Below, in pieces: positions 1 to 6,136 of a stretch of DNA of 6,752 bases. Made by a program: the position numbers and the translations under genes. Each line of letters opens with the position of its first letter. The stretch's first letter is position 1. This DNA comes from Acidimicrobiia bacterium (GTDB lineage Bacteria; Actinomycetota; Acidimicrobiia; Acidimicrobiales; Acidimicrobilacustridaceae), in NCBI GenBank assembly GCA_018882825.1, contig VERC01000132.1, positions 1 to 6,752 on the forward strand, read 5' to 3'. Below the pieces are notes generated by a model. The model did not search any database, was not told the origin of the DNA, and worked only from the letters and a program-made list of their open reading frames with translations.

Positions 1-43
1 GATCGAGACGACCCAGCGCATGGCGTCGATCCTCGGCGACTGA
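1..43 (+). CDS. C-terminal end of an unidentified upstream gene (partial)
   Basis: Reading from base 2, an open frame of thirteen codons (ending ...MASILGD) closes with TGA at 41-43. The P450 start follows 24 bases later in the same direction, so the two are probably co-transcribed. The tail is too short to assign a family. It is called a gene end because of the short spacing, the G/C-ending codons, and the absence of any other explanation for the stretch before the P450 ribosome binding site. Confidence 0.55.
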   Translation, partial: IETTQRMASILGD

Positions 44-67
44 GAACGACCGGAACAGGGAGGAACG

Positions 68-1303
68 ATGATCGACACGGATGCCCCGCCGCTCCATCTG
101 CCCGAGACCTACGCGCACGGTGTGCCCTACGAGTACTACCGCTGGCTGCGCGACAACGATCCTGTCGCCTGTCTGCCGCACCCTCGGTACCAGGGGGAGA
201 AGTTGTGGGTCGTGACCCGTCACGAGGACGTGCAGCGGGTGTCGCGCGATGCCATGACGTTCCATAACGCGCCCGACCCGTTCATGGACGATGGCCAGAA
301 CGACCCCGCCTCGGGTGGTTCCGAACTGCTGATGATCAGTCTCGACGCGCCCGATCACATCAAGTTGCGCAAACTGATCAACAAGGGGTTCACGCCGCGA
401 CGGGTGTCGGCGCTGGGTGACATGCTCCGCCAGCGCACGAACGACATCATCGACGGTCTGGCCGATCGCGACAGTGCCGACCTCGTGCACGATCTCGCCC
501 TGTGGCTTCCCTTGCACGTGATCGCCGACATGGTCGGCGTGCCCGAGGCCGATCGGGCGATGGTCTTCGACTGGACGGAGAAGACGTTCGGATTCGATCC
601 GACGACGACCGCCGAGGAGCGGGGACAGGCCGCGGCCGACATGTTCGCCTACGCCGATGCGATGTGTGCCGAGCGGGCCAGCGACACCGTGCCCCGCGAC
701 GATCTCATGAGTGTCCTGCTCAACGCCGAGGTGGAAGGGGAGAAACTCACCGCCTTCCAGATCGAGCTGTTCTTCATGCTCTTGCAGAACGCGGGTTCGG
801 AGACGACGAGGAACCTGATCACCACGGGAACGCTGGCGCTCCTGCAGCATCCCGATCAGTTCGAACTCGTCCGCAACGATCTCACGTTGGTGCCTGCCGC
901 CATCGAGGAACTGCTCCGCTTCTCGACCCCCGTCATCCACTTCACCCGCACCGCCGCAGTCGACACCGAACTCGGCGGCCACCACATCGCCGCCGGTGAA
1001 CGGGTGCTCATGGTCTATGCATCGGCCAACCGCGACGAACGGGCCTTCACCGACCCCGACCGGGTCGACGTCCGACGCGATCCCAACGACCATGTGGCCT
1101 TCGGAGCCGGCGGCCCGCACTTCTGCCTCGGCGCCAGTCTGGCCCGCATCGAGGGACGGGTGATGTTCGAGGAGATCCTCACCCGGTTCGAGGGACTGCG
1201 TGTCGTCGGCGATCCGGCCTCCTTCGACCGGGTGCACTCGAACCTCATCGACGGGTACAACCACGTGCCCATCGAGTGGGACGCCATCGCGCCTGCTCGC
1301 TGA
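68..1303 (+). CDS. Cytochrome P450, CYP125/CYP124-like bacterial class
   Basis: A soluble heme monooxygenase of 411 residues, the usual length for bacterial P450s, which take electrons from a ferredoxin and ferredoxin reductase (none is in the window). Visible motifs: I-helix oxygen-activation AGSETT at residues 242-247 with the acid-alcohol pair E245/T246; K-helix ExxR at E281-R284; heme loop FGAGGPHFCLG at 345-355 with C353 as the proximal thiolate ligand. The stretch around residues 89-113 (LDAPDH...LRKLI..GFTPR) and the heme loop, with F eight residues before C, match the mycobacterial CYP125/CYP124 group, which hydroxylates steroid side chains and branched lipids. The substrate here is unknown. 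ATG 68 is preceded by a strong AGGGAGG at 57-63. It lies 24 bases after an upstream gene and has no promoter of its own that I can see, so it is probably the distal gene of an operon. Confidence 0.96.
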   Translation: MIDTDAPPLHLPETYAHGVPYEYYRWLRDNDPVACLPHPRYQGEKLWVVTRHEDVQRVSRDAMTFHNAPDPFMDDGQNDPASGGSELLMISLDAPDHIKLRKLINKGFTPRRVSALGDMLRQRTNDIIDGLADRDSADLVHDLALWLPLHVIADMVGVPEADRAMVFDWTEKTFGFDPTTTAEERGQAAADMFAYADAMCAERASDTVPRDDLMSVLLNAEVEGEKLTAFQIELFFMLLQNAGSETTRNLITTGTLALLQHPDQFELVRNDLTLVPAAIEELLRFSTPVIHFTRTAAVDTELGGHHIAAGERVLMVYASANRDERAFTDPDRVDVRRDPNDHVAFGAGGPHFCLGASLARIEGRVMFEEILTRFEGLRVVGDPASFDRVHSNLIDGYNHVPIEWDAIAPAR

Positions 1304-1368
1304 TCCGACCCCACACGCCACCGCGCTGCCGTTCGACGCCGACGCCGACGTCGGGTGTGCACGCGCCG

Positions 1369-1399
1369 GGGGCCGGCCACCGCAGTGGTGACCGGCCCC
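1369..1399. terminator. GC-rich hairpin between convergent genes, candidate bidirectional terminator
   Basis: Bases 1369-1381 pair with 1387-1399 around a five-base loop (1382-1386), giving a 13-pair stem with one C-A mismatch (1377/1391) in a + transcript. In a - transcript the same position becomes a G-U pair, so the stem is fully paired for the yceI message. It sits in the 118-base gap between the P450 stop and the yceI stop. No T-run follows on either side, so it is not a classical intrinsic terminator; GC-rich actinobacteria often have stem-only terminators. The rest of the 1304-1421 gap shows only a short GACGCC repeat near 1336-1350. Confidence 0.55.
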
Positions 1400-1421
1400 G
1401 AGTCGACCGTCGGATCCGGGT

Positions 1422-1964
1422 TCAGGCCTTGACGGCCTCGATGTCGAGCTGGAGCTTGATCCTCTCGCCGACGAGCACGCCGCCCGTGTCGAGGGCGACG
1501 TTCCACTCGAGGCCCCAGTCGCGTCGATCGATCTCGCCGGTGGCGGTGAAACCGGCGCGCGTGCCGCCCCATGGATCGCCGCTCACGCCGTCGAACTCCA
1601 GCTCGAGGGTGACGGGCTTGGTGATGCCCTTGATCGTGAGGTCACCGGTCAGGACGTAGTCGGAACCGCTCCCGGTGACCTGCGTGCTGGTGAAGGTCAT
1701 CGTGGGGAACTGCTCGACGTCGAAGAAGTCGGCGCTGCGCAGGTGTTCGTCCCGACCGGCATCGCCGGTGTCGACCGAGGCCATCTCGATCTCGGCGGCG
1801 ACCGTCGAGGACAGCGGGTCCTCGGCGATGGTGACGGCTCCGGTGACGACTCCGAAGCGGCCGCGGACCTTGGCCACCACCAGGTGGCGTGCGGTGAAAC
1901 CGAGCGTGGTGTGGGACGGGTCGATCGTCCACGTGCCGGGGGTGAGGTCGTCCAGACCGCTCAT
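1422..1964 (-). CDS. YceI family protein (lipocalin-like, probable isoprenoid binder), cytoplasmic form
   Basis: This 180-residue protein covers a whole YceI domain. The N-terminal WTIDPSHTTLGFTARHL (residues 12-28) is the family hallmark. It is followed by the RGRF turn (34-37), the SVDTGDAGRDEHLRSADFF helix region (63-81), FPTMTF (86-91), the LTGDLTIKGITKPVTL hairpin (105-120) and the C-terminal WGLEWN...GGVLVGERIKL (150-171). YceI proteins form an extended beta-barrel, and family members have been found with bound polyprenyl chains; the physiological role is poorly defined. E. coli YceI is periplasmic, but this protein has no signal peptide and should be cytosolic. The start has a good ribosome binding site, AAGGAG on the - strand (bases 1971-1976). 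The gene is divergent from marR and shares its operator region, which suggests MarR-controlled stress or lipophile-induced expression (inference). Confidence 0.93.
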   Translation of the reverse strand: MSGLDDLTPGTWTIDPSHTTLGFTARHLVVAKVRGRFGVVTGAVTIAEDPLSSTVAAEIEMASVDTGDAGRDEHLRSADFFDVEQFPTMTFTSTQVTGSGSDYVLTGDLTIKGITKPVTLELEFDGVSGDPWGGTRAGFTATGEIDRRDWGLEWNVALDTGGVLVGERIKLQLDIEAVKA

Positions 1965-1998
1965 GATGTGCTCCTTGGGAAGAAGGGGATGGGGTTTC

Positions 1999-2038
1999 TT
2001 GCGATCGCAAGTATTACCCGAAGTCCTTGCGGACGCAA
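1999..2038. promoter_or_regulatory. Twin dyad TTGCGnnCGCAA, candidate MarR operators
   Basis: Site 1 is TTGCGATCGCAA at 1999-2010, the core of a perfect 14-base palindrome (1998-2011). Site 2 is TTGCGGACGCAA at 2027-2038, with identical half-sites and a non-symmetric centre. The sites are 28 bases apart, start to start. They flank the -10 of the predicted yceI promoter: site 2 overlaps its -35, site 1 its start point. Site 2 also lies just upstream of the marR promoter. MarR-family dimers typically bind such short dyads between their own gene and a divergent target, so the assignment to the adjacent MarR is well founded but inferred. Confidence 0.75.
2011..2038 (-). promoter_or_regulatory. 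Predicted yceI promoter
   Basis: On the - strand, TTGCGT (bases 2038-2033) serves as a -35 element, with a 16-base spacer and TAATAC (2016-2011) as the -10. Transcription would start near 2004, giving a leader of about 40 bases that contains the yceI ribosome binding site. The -35 lies inside one dyad and the expected start site inside the other, the geometry expected for repression. Read by eye from consensus; not scored. Confidence 0.6.
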
Positions 2039-2058
2039 CCTCTTCGACGTCGCGGGCC

Positions 2059-2071
2059 TAGACTGGAGCCA
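2059..2071 (+). promoter_or_regulatory. Leaderless promoter of marR
   Basis: TAGACT at 2059-2064 fits the actinobacterial -10 pattern TAnnnT and is followed by six bases and then the ATG at 2071. Transcription would therefore begin at or very near the A of the start codon. A GGAG at 2065-2068 is only two bases from the ATG, too close to act as a ribosome binding site. No clear -35 hexamer is visible. Confidence 0.55.
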
Positions 2072-2535
2072 TGGCCCCTGACCCGGCACGATGGCTCGAA
2101 CCCGAGGAGATGCGGGCGTGGCGGGCCTTCGTCGACGCCCAGGCGGCGGTCTCCGCCGGCACCGAGGCCGACCTGATGGCGGCCCACGGCCTCAGCGCAG
2201 GGGAGTACGGGGTGCTCGTCCACCTCTCCGAGTCGCCCGACGATGGTGCACGCATGTGCGATCTCGCCGATGCGCTGCATCTGTCTCCCTCGGGCCTCAC
2301 CCGACGCATCGACGCCATGGTCCGGTCCGGTCTGGTGCGTCGGGAGCCGTCACCGGACGATCGCCGGGTCATGCGTGCGGTGCTCACACCCGAGGGGCGT
2401 GCCCGCCTCGAACGGGCGGCCCCCGACCATGTGGCCAGCGTTCGGCGGAACTTCGTCGATCGCCTCTCGCCGACACAACTGCGTGCTCTCGCTGATGCGC
2501 TCCGGGCGATCGCGCCCGAACGCACCGGAAACTGA
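2071..2535 (+). CDS. MarR family winged-helix transcriptional regulator
   Basis: A 154-residue protein of normal MarR length. An N-terminal dimerisation helix (about residues 10-38) precedes the winged helix-turn-helix: LSAGEYGVLVHLSES (41-55), CDLADALHLSPSGLTRRIDAMVRSGLVRR (63-91) as helix-turn-helix with recognition helix, and the wing carrying the family-typical DDRRVMRAVLTPEG (96-109). C-terminal helices (112-147) complete the dimer interface. MarR proteins usually repress and are released by small lipophilic or phenolic ligands or by thiol oxidation. Only one cysteine (C63) is present, so ligand release is more likely than a two-cysteine redox switch. It is divergent from yceI, with two matching dyads between them, which points to control of yceI and itself. 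The start appears leaderless. The stop is 18 bases from the stop of the convergent HupE-like gene. Confidence 0.92.
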   Translation: MAPDPARWLEPEEMRAWRAFVDAQAAVSAGTEADLMAAHGLSAGEYGVLVHLSESPDDGARMCDLADALHLSPSGLTRRIDAMVRSGLVRREPSPDDRRVMRAVLTPEGRARLERAAPDHVASVRRNFVDRLSPTQLRALADALRAIAPERTGN

Positions 2536-2553
2536 ACGGGACCCGTCAGCCGA

Positions 2554-2805
2554 TCAGACGGTGACGAGCAACATCAGGGCGATGGCGAAGGCGCTGGCCG
2601 CGCCGATCACCAGTGCCCGCGAGCGCACTCGGGCGGTGGTGCGCACCGTGGTGGCCGCCAGGTGACCGCGAAGTGACAGGACCAGGGCGACGCCGGTCAC
2701 CGCCACCAGTGCGATGGCGACCAGATGGTCGATCCCGGTGAACGGATGGACCAGCCGGTCGAACAGGGTCTGCTCGTCGGGTACGGCGTGGGCCAGCAGC
2801 GCCAT
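2554..2805 (-). CDS. Small two-helix membrane protein with a HupE/UreJ-like HX5DH motif
   Basis: 83 residues starting MALLAHAVPDEQ. Residues 18-27 (LVHPFTGIDH) match the first-helix signature of HupE/UreJ nickel permeases, with H20, D26 and H27 forming HX5DH, the motif linked to nickel transport in HupE. Two hydrophobic segments follow, about 28-46 and 64-83, joined by a basic loop (R47, R56, R60, R62). HupE proteins have about six helices and roughly 200 residues, so this is either a miniature relative or a remnant; the frame is intact and ends cleanly. A good ribosome binding site (GAGGAG on the - strand, bases 2817-2812) fixes this ATG over more upstream starts. No hydrogenase or urease gene is visible. 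It is convergent with marR and divergent from the acyl-CoA ligase. That it is a real gene is fairly sure; metal transport is only a suggestion. Confidence 0.75.
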   Translation of the reverse strand: MALLAHAVPDEQTLFDRLVHPFTGIDHLVAIALVAVTGVALVLSLRGHLAATTVRTTARVRSRALVIGAASAFAIALMLLVTV

Positions 2806-2837
2806 CGGGCTCTCCTCGGTGTGATCGGCAGGGCCCG

Positions 2838-2866
2838 AGCGTAGTGAGGCCGAGCGACGTCCACGC
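2838..2866 (-). promoter_or_regulatory. Weak candidate promoter for the HupE-like gene
   Basis: On the - strand TACGCT (bases 2843-2838) fits a TAnnnT -10, giving a leader of roughly 26 bases with the ribosome binding site inside it. The -35 position (2861-2866) is a poor match. The divergent spacer 2806-2961 must also hold any promoter of the ligase operon. The only candidate I see there is CATGAT at about 2922-2927 with a poor -35, and I do not consider it reliable. Confidence 0.25.
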
Positions 2867-2961
2867 GACCCCGGCCTCGTCGGGCGGGTCGGACCGTGCG
2901 CAGTCGGGTCGGTGGTCGGCCATGATGGGGCGGTCCGAGTGGGGTGCTCGAGGGGGAGACA

Positions 2962-4554
2962 GTGGACGAAGACGCAGTGGCCCGGTTCCAGATGACCGGT
3001 CAGGACGTTCCGTGGTTGTTGTCGCGTCTGGCCGAGCGTCGGCCCGATCATCCGGTGCTGGTGTGGGAGCCACGATCGGGGGCCACTCGGTCGTGGACCT
3101 ACGCCGAGTTCTGGACCGAGGTGCGACGACTGGCCGTGGGTCTACGCGCCCGCGGCATCGCCAAGGGTGACCGGGTGCTCATCCACTCCGACAACAGTCC
3201 GGAGATGGTCATGGCCTGGTACGCCTGCGCCACCGTCGGGGCTGCTGGAGTCACGACCAACACGCGGTCGGTGGCGGCCGAACTCTCGTACTTCATCGAT
3301 CACACGAAGGCCGTGGCCGCCATCACCCAGCCCCAGTACGCGGCACTGGTGGCCGAGAGCGGACCGTCGCTGTCGTTCATCGCCGTCACCGCCGACAACT
3401 CCGGCGAAGCCGCCACCGAAGGACAGTCCACTCCCGGCCAGATCGCCTTCGACGACCTTTTCGGCGCGGTGGAGGACTTCGTGCCCCGTCCGGCCGAGCC
3501 GATGCTGCCGGTGGGCGTGATGTTCACCTCGGGGACCACGTCGCGTCCCAAGGCGGTGGTGCACACGCACGCCAACACGCTGTGGGGCACACGGATCGGA
3601 CCCGACAACATCGGCGCCGATCCCGACTCGGTGTACCTGATCTTCCTGCCCTTCTTCCATGTCAATGCCCAGTCGTGGTCGATGTGGTCGATCCTCGGCG
3701 TCGGCGGCACGGTGGTGCTCCAGCCCAAGTTCTCCTCCAGTCGGTTCTGGGAGGTGGTGGTGGCCCACGGAGTCACCCACATCTCGTTGATCCCGTTCGT
3801 CTACCTGGCCGTGCAGGGCCAGCCCATCCCCGAGAACAAGTTGCGAGCAGCCGTGTTCGGCGCCATCGCGCCGCCGCTCGAGCAACTCCTCGGCTGTCGG
3901 GTGCTCGCCGCCTACGGGATGACCGAGACCGTCACCCACGCCACCCGTTCCGGTCTGCACGGCGACGTGCCCCCCGGTTCGCTGGGTCGGGCCACGCCCG
4001 GGTACGAGACCCTCATCGTCGATCCCGAGACGGGGGAGATCCTCGAGGACGGTCGCGTCGGCGAACTGTGGGTGCGTGGAACCCGCGGCATCCAGGTGTT
4101 CCTCGAGTACCTCGACAACCCCGAGGCCAACGCCAAGGCGTTCACCGAGGACGGGTGGTTCCGCACCGGGGACATGGTGCGCATGGGCGACGGTGGCGCC
4201 ATCTTCTACACCGAGCGTGACAAGGACATGCTCAAGGTGGGCGGTGAGAACGTGTCCTCCAAGGAGGTCGAGGACGTGTGCCGCACCGTGCCGGGTGTCG
4301 GTGACGTGCAGGTCGTCGGTCGCTCGCATCCGATGCTCGACGTCGTCCCGGTGGCCTTCGTCATCAAGGCTCCCGGCGCACCCGCCGACGCCGAGTTGGA
4401 GGCGGCGATCATCGCCAAGTGCACCGAGAACCTCTCGGACTTCAAGGTGCCCCGTGCCGCGTACTTCGTGGACGACTACCCGCGGGCCACTCTGGAGAAG
4501 GTGGCCAAGAACAAGTTGCGCGAACTGGCCGACTCGTTCCCCGAACCCTTCTGA
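2962..4554 (+). CDS. Acyl-CoA ligase of the AMP-forming (ANL) superfamily
   Basis: A 530-residue class I adenylate-forming enzyme that would activate a carboxylic acid to acyl-AMP and then to acyl-CoA. Motifs (numbering from GTG 2962): phosphate loop TSGTTSRPK at 189-197; YGMTE at 318-322; WFRTGD at 399-404; hinge and A8 loop RDKDMLKVGGENV at 419-431; A10 region PRATLEK with the expected adenylation lysine K513. The order and length are typical of the CaiC/fatty-acyl-CoA ligase branch. GTG 2962 is preferred over GTG 2944 because AGGGGG at 2951-2956 lies five bases before it; the six extra residues would not affect any motif. It heads a tight + strand run, with the next gene starting seven bases after its stop. 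The acid substrate cannot be read from sequence; a steroid-, terpenoid- or aryl-type acid would suit the neighbours (inference). Confidence 0.93.
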   Translation: MDEDAVARFQMTGQDVPWLLSRLAERRPDHPVLVWEPRSGATRSWTYAEFWTEVRRLAVGLRARGIAKGDRVLIHSDNSPEMVMAWYACATVGAAGVTTNTRSVAAELSYFIDHTKAVAAITQPQYAALVAESGPSLSFIAVTADNSGEAATEGQSTPGQIAFDDLFGAVEDFVPRPAEPMLPVGVMFTSGTTSRPKAVVHTHANTLWGTRIGPDNIGADPDSVYLIFLPFFHVNAQSWSMWSILGVGGTVVLQPKFSSSRFWEVVVAHGVTHISLIPFVYLAVQGQPIPENKLRAAVFGAIAPPLEQLLGCRVLAAYGMTETVTHATRSGLHGDVPPGSLGRATPGYETLIVDPETGEILEDGRVGELWVRGTRGIQVFLEYLDNPEANAKAFTEDGWFRTGDMVRMGDGGAIFYTERDKDMLKVGGENVSSKEVEDVCRTVPGVGDVQVVGRSHPMLDVVPVAFVIKAPGAPADAELEAAIIAKCTENLSDFKVPRAAYFVDDYPRATLEKVAKNKLRELADSFPEPF

Positions 4555-4561
4555 GGCACCC

Positions 4562-5683
4562 ATGACGCTCTCGCCGTTCGACGAGTACCCCATCCATCAG
4601 GTCCCCAGGCCGATCGCGCTGCCGGGCACGACCGACCGCAACGCCTACGGCCGTTACTGGTTCGGCGCATCGCACCGCGACGGCGCCTTCCAGATCGAGA
4701 TCGCCTTCGGCCGCTACCCGAACCTCCAGGTGCAGGACACGTCGGTGTCGATCTCCGATGGGGTCACTCAGCACGCCTTCCACGGTTCACGTCGGGCCCC
4801 GGTCGATCCCTCCGATCTGTCGGTCGGGCCGGCCCGCCTCGAGATCCTCGAGCCGTTCCGGCACCTGCGCTACTCGGTGGACCCCAACGACACCGGCATC
4901 ACCTGTGACATGGAGTGGCGGGCCCGCGTCGGCGCGCTCCTCGAGGATCACACCGTCATGACCGACGGTCCCCACACGATCATCGACATGGCCCGCTACC
5001 TGCAGTTCGGGACGTGGGCCGGATGGGTCGACGTCGACGGGACGCGCACCGAGTTCTCCCACGACGAGGTGGTGGGGATACGCGACCGTTCATGGGGCGT
5101 CCGTCCCGTCGGCACCCAGGCGCCGGGACGGCCCTCGTCCGGACCGCCGAACGCGTGGCTGTGGTCGCCGATCCACTTCGAGGCCGAGTGCGTGGTGGCG
5201 GGGTGGTTCCAGCGTCCGGGGGGCGAGTTCTGGCGCGCCGACGGACATCGGCTGGCCATCGTCGATCCGGTCCCGGCCTCGGTGTCGCTCGACGACGCCT
5301 CGGTGCGACGGGCCGATCCCGTCGGTCAACGACTCACGTTCGCCTCGGGCACCCGCTGGGTCACCGACGTGGCCATCGACCTGCACACCGAGGGCGGGCC
5401 GACCTCGGTGCTCGAGCTCGATCCGTTGCTGCGCTTCGACATGCGTGCCCTCGGCTATCAGAACCCCGACTGGGGTCACGGCGTCTGGCACGGTGAGCTG
5501 GAGATCGGCCGCGAGGACTGGACCTTCAGCGAGATCCACCCGCAGGACCCGACCCACCAGCACGTCCACCATCTGGTGCGGGCCCGTCTGGACGGCGCCG
5601 AGGGCGTGGGGATCTTCGAGCAGATCATCTTCGGGCCGCACACCCAGTTCGGGTTCACCGACGTCCTCGACGGTGCGCCGTGA
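4562..5683 (+). CDS. CrtC/Svf1-like double-lipocalin-fold protein (DUF7064/DUF7065 type)
   Basis: 373 residues with no signal peptide or membrane segment. The pattern matches what I know of uncharacterised actinobacterial and proteobacterial proteins annotated DUF7065 plus DUF7064, related in fold to hydroxyneurosporene synthase (CrtC). The N-terminal part has RYWFGASHRDGAFQIEIAFG then RYPN (31-54). The central turn GIRDRSWGVRPVG (172-184) contains the D-x-SWG-x-R motif. The C-terminal part has HQHVHHLVRARLDGAEGVGI and EQIIFG (332-358). CrtC-like folds bind hydrophobic isoprenoids; no reaction is established for this branch. The ATG is seven bases after the ligase stop, and its ribosome binding site (TGAGG, 4552-4556) overlaps that stop, so the two are translationally coupled. 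A role in binding or modifying the substrate or product of the ligase is a reasonable inference. Family-level confidence is moderate; the gene itself is certain. Confidence 0.8.
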   Translation: MTLSPFDEYPIHQVPRPIALPGTTDRNAYGRYWFGASHRDGAFQIEIAFGRYPNLQVQDTSVSISDGVTQHAFHGSRRAPVDPSDLSVGPARLEILEPFRHLRYSVDPNDTGITCDMEWRARVGALLEDHTVMTDGPHTIIDMARYLQFGTWAGWVDVDGTRTEFSHDEVVGIRDRSWGVRPVGTQAPGRPSSGPPNAWLWSPIHFEAECVVAGWFQRPGGEFWRADGHRLAIVDPVPASVSLDDASVRRADPVGQRLTFASGTRWVTDVAIDLHTEGGPTSVLELDPLLRFDMRALGYQNPDWGHGVWHGELEIGREDWTFSEIHPQDPTHQHVHHLVRARLDGAEGVGIFEQIIFGPHTQFGFTDVLDGAP

Positions 5684-5693
5684 TCACGCGCCC

Positions 5694-5712
5694 GGTGCGC
5701 GGCCGGCGCGCC
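5694..5712 (+). other. Intercistronic GC hairpin
   Basis: GGTGCGC (5694-5700) pairs with GCGCGCC (5706-5712), including one G-U pair, around loop GGCCG, in the 40-base gap before GTG 5724. There is no T-run. It could attenuate or stabilise the downstream message, or be a chance result of high GC. Confidence 0.3.
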
Positions 5713-5723
5713 GTCACCGTGCA

Positions 5724-6119
5724 GTGAGCGACGACCTGCGTTCGATCGTCGGCGTGTACGACGCCGACGGCACGCTGGCGGGGGAGGTGAGGTACTGGTT
5801 CGGGGCCCGGATCGGTCGCGCTCATTGTGATCTGTGCGACATCTCGCACGGAACGTTCCGGGCCAAGCCCGCGTGGGCCTCGATGGTGGCCCGCGCCCGG
5901 GTGCCGATCGAGACCTGGCACCGCGACGATGCGCCGGTCGAGGTGTTGGCCGCCACCGGCGGGCGACTGGCCGCCGTCGTCGCCGTCACCGACCGCGGGG
6001 TGGTGCCGTTGCTGGGCCCGGCGGAACTGGCTGCTCTCGACGGCGATGTCGACGCCTTCGCCCTCACCCTCGATCGCTCCGTCATCGCCCGGGGCCACGC
6101 GCCGCTGTTCGGACGGTGA
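5724..6119 (+). CDS. Small conserved-looking protein with AHCDLCDISHG motif, function unknown
   Basis: 131 residues from GTG 5724, soluble, with no signal peptide. The opening VGVYDADGTLAGEVRYWFG (9-27) leads into AHCDLCDISHG (33-43), which holds C35, C38, H34 and H42 in a compact CxxC arrangement that could bind a metal or act as a redox thiol pair. KPAW (48-51) and VPIETWHRDD (60-69) follow, and an acidic GDVDAF helix (107-112) closes the fold. I recall similar small actinobacterial proteins with an AHC-LCDI-HG core but know of no assigned function. The start is uncertain. GTG 5673 would overlap the previous gene by 11 bases and add 17 mostly Arg/Ala/Pro residues that look unlike a domain. 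Neither start has a good ribosome binding site. Codon use matches the neighbours, so it is a real gene, probably read through from the ligase operon. Confidence 0.75.
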   Translation: MSDDLRSIVGVYDADGTLAGEVRYWFGARIGRAHCDLCDISHGTFRAKPAWASMVARARVPIETWHRDDAPVEVLAATGGRLAAVVAVTDRGVVPLLGPAELAALDGDVDAFALTLDRSVIARGHAPLFGR

Positions 6120-6136
6120 CGCGCCGGACCCGGTGG

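Noticed and set aside
364..371. TTGCGCAA inside the P450 gene, resembling the MarR dyad half-sites.
   Set aside because: It lacks the two-base centre of TTGCGnnCGCAA and falls in coding sequence; likely chance.
1111..1143. P450 heme loop has one residue more between F345 and C353 than the FGxGxHxCxG consensus.
   Set aside because: CYP125-type enzymes have the same spacing (F-G-G-T-G-A-H-Y-C), so it marks the subgroup and is not an anomaly.
1336..1352. Short GACGCC tandem repeat in the P450-yceI gap.
   Set aside because: Fewer than three full units in GC-rich DNA; no sign of a functional repeat.
2944..2961. Upstream GTG at 2944 as the start of the acyl-CoA ligase.
   Set aside because: No ribosome binding site precedes it, whereas AGGGGG is five bases before GTG 2962.
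2546..3073. Longer - strand frames extending upstream of the HupE-like protein.
   Set aside because: The added N-terminal sequence is Arg/Pro/Thr-rich and runs through the divergent spacer; a good ribosome binding site at 2812-2817 supports the short start at 2805.
3142..4593. Long open frame of 483 codons on the - strand across the acyl-CoA ligase.
   Set aside because: Its translation is low-complexity (Gly, His, Val, Glu rich) and it is the antisense shadow typical of GC-rich genes; the ligase on + has every family motif.
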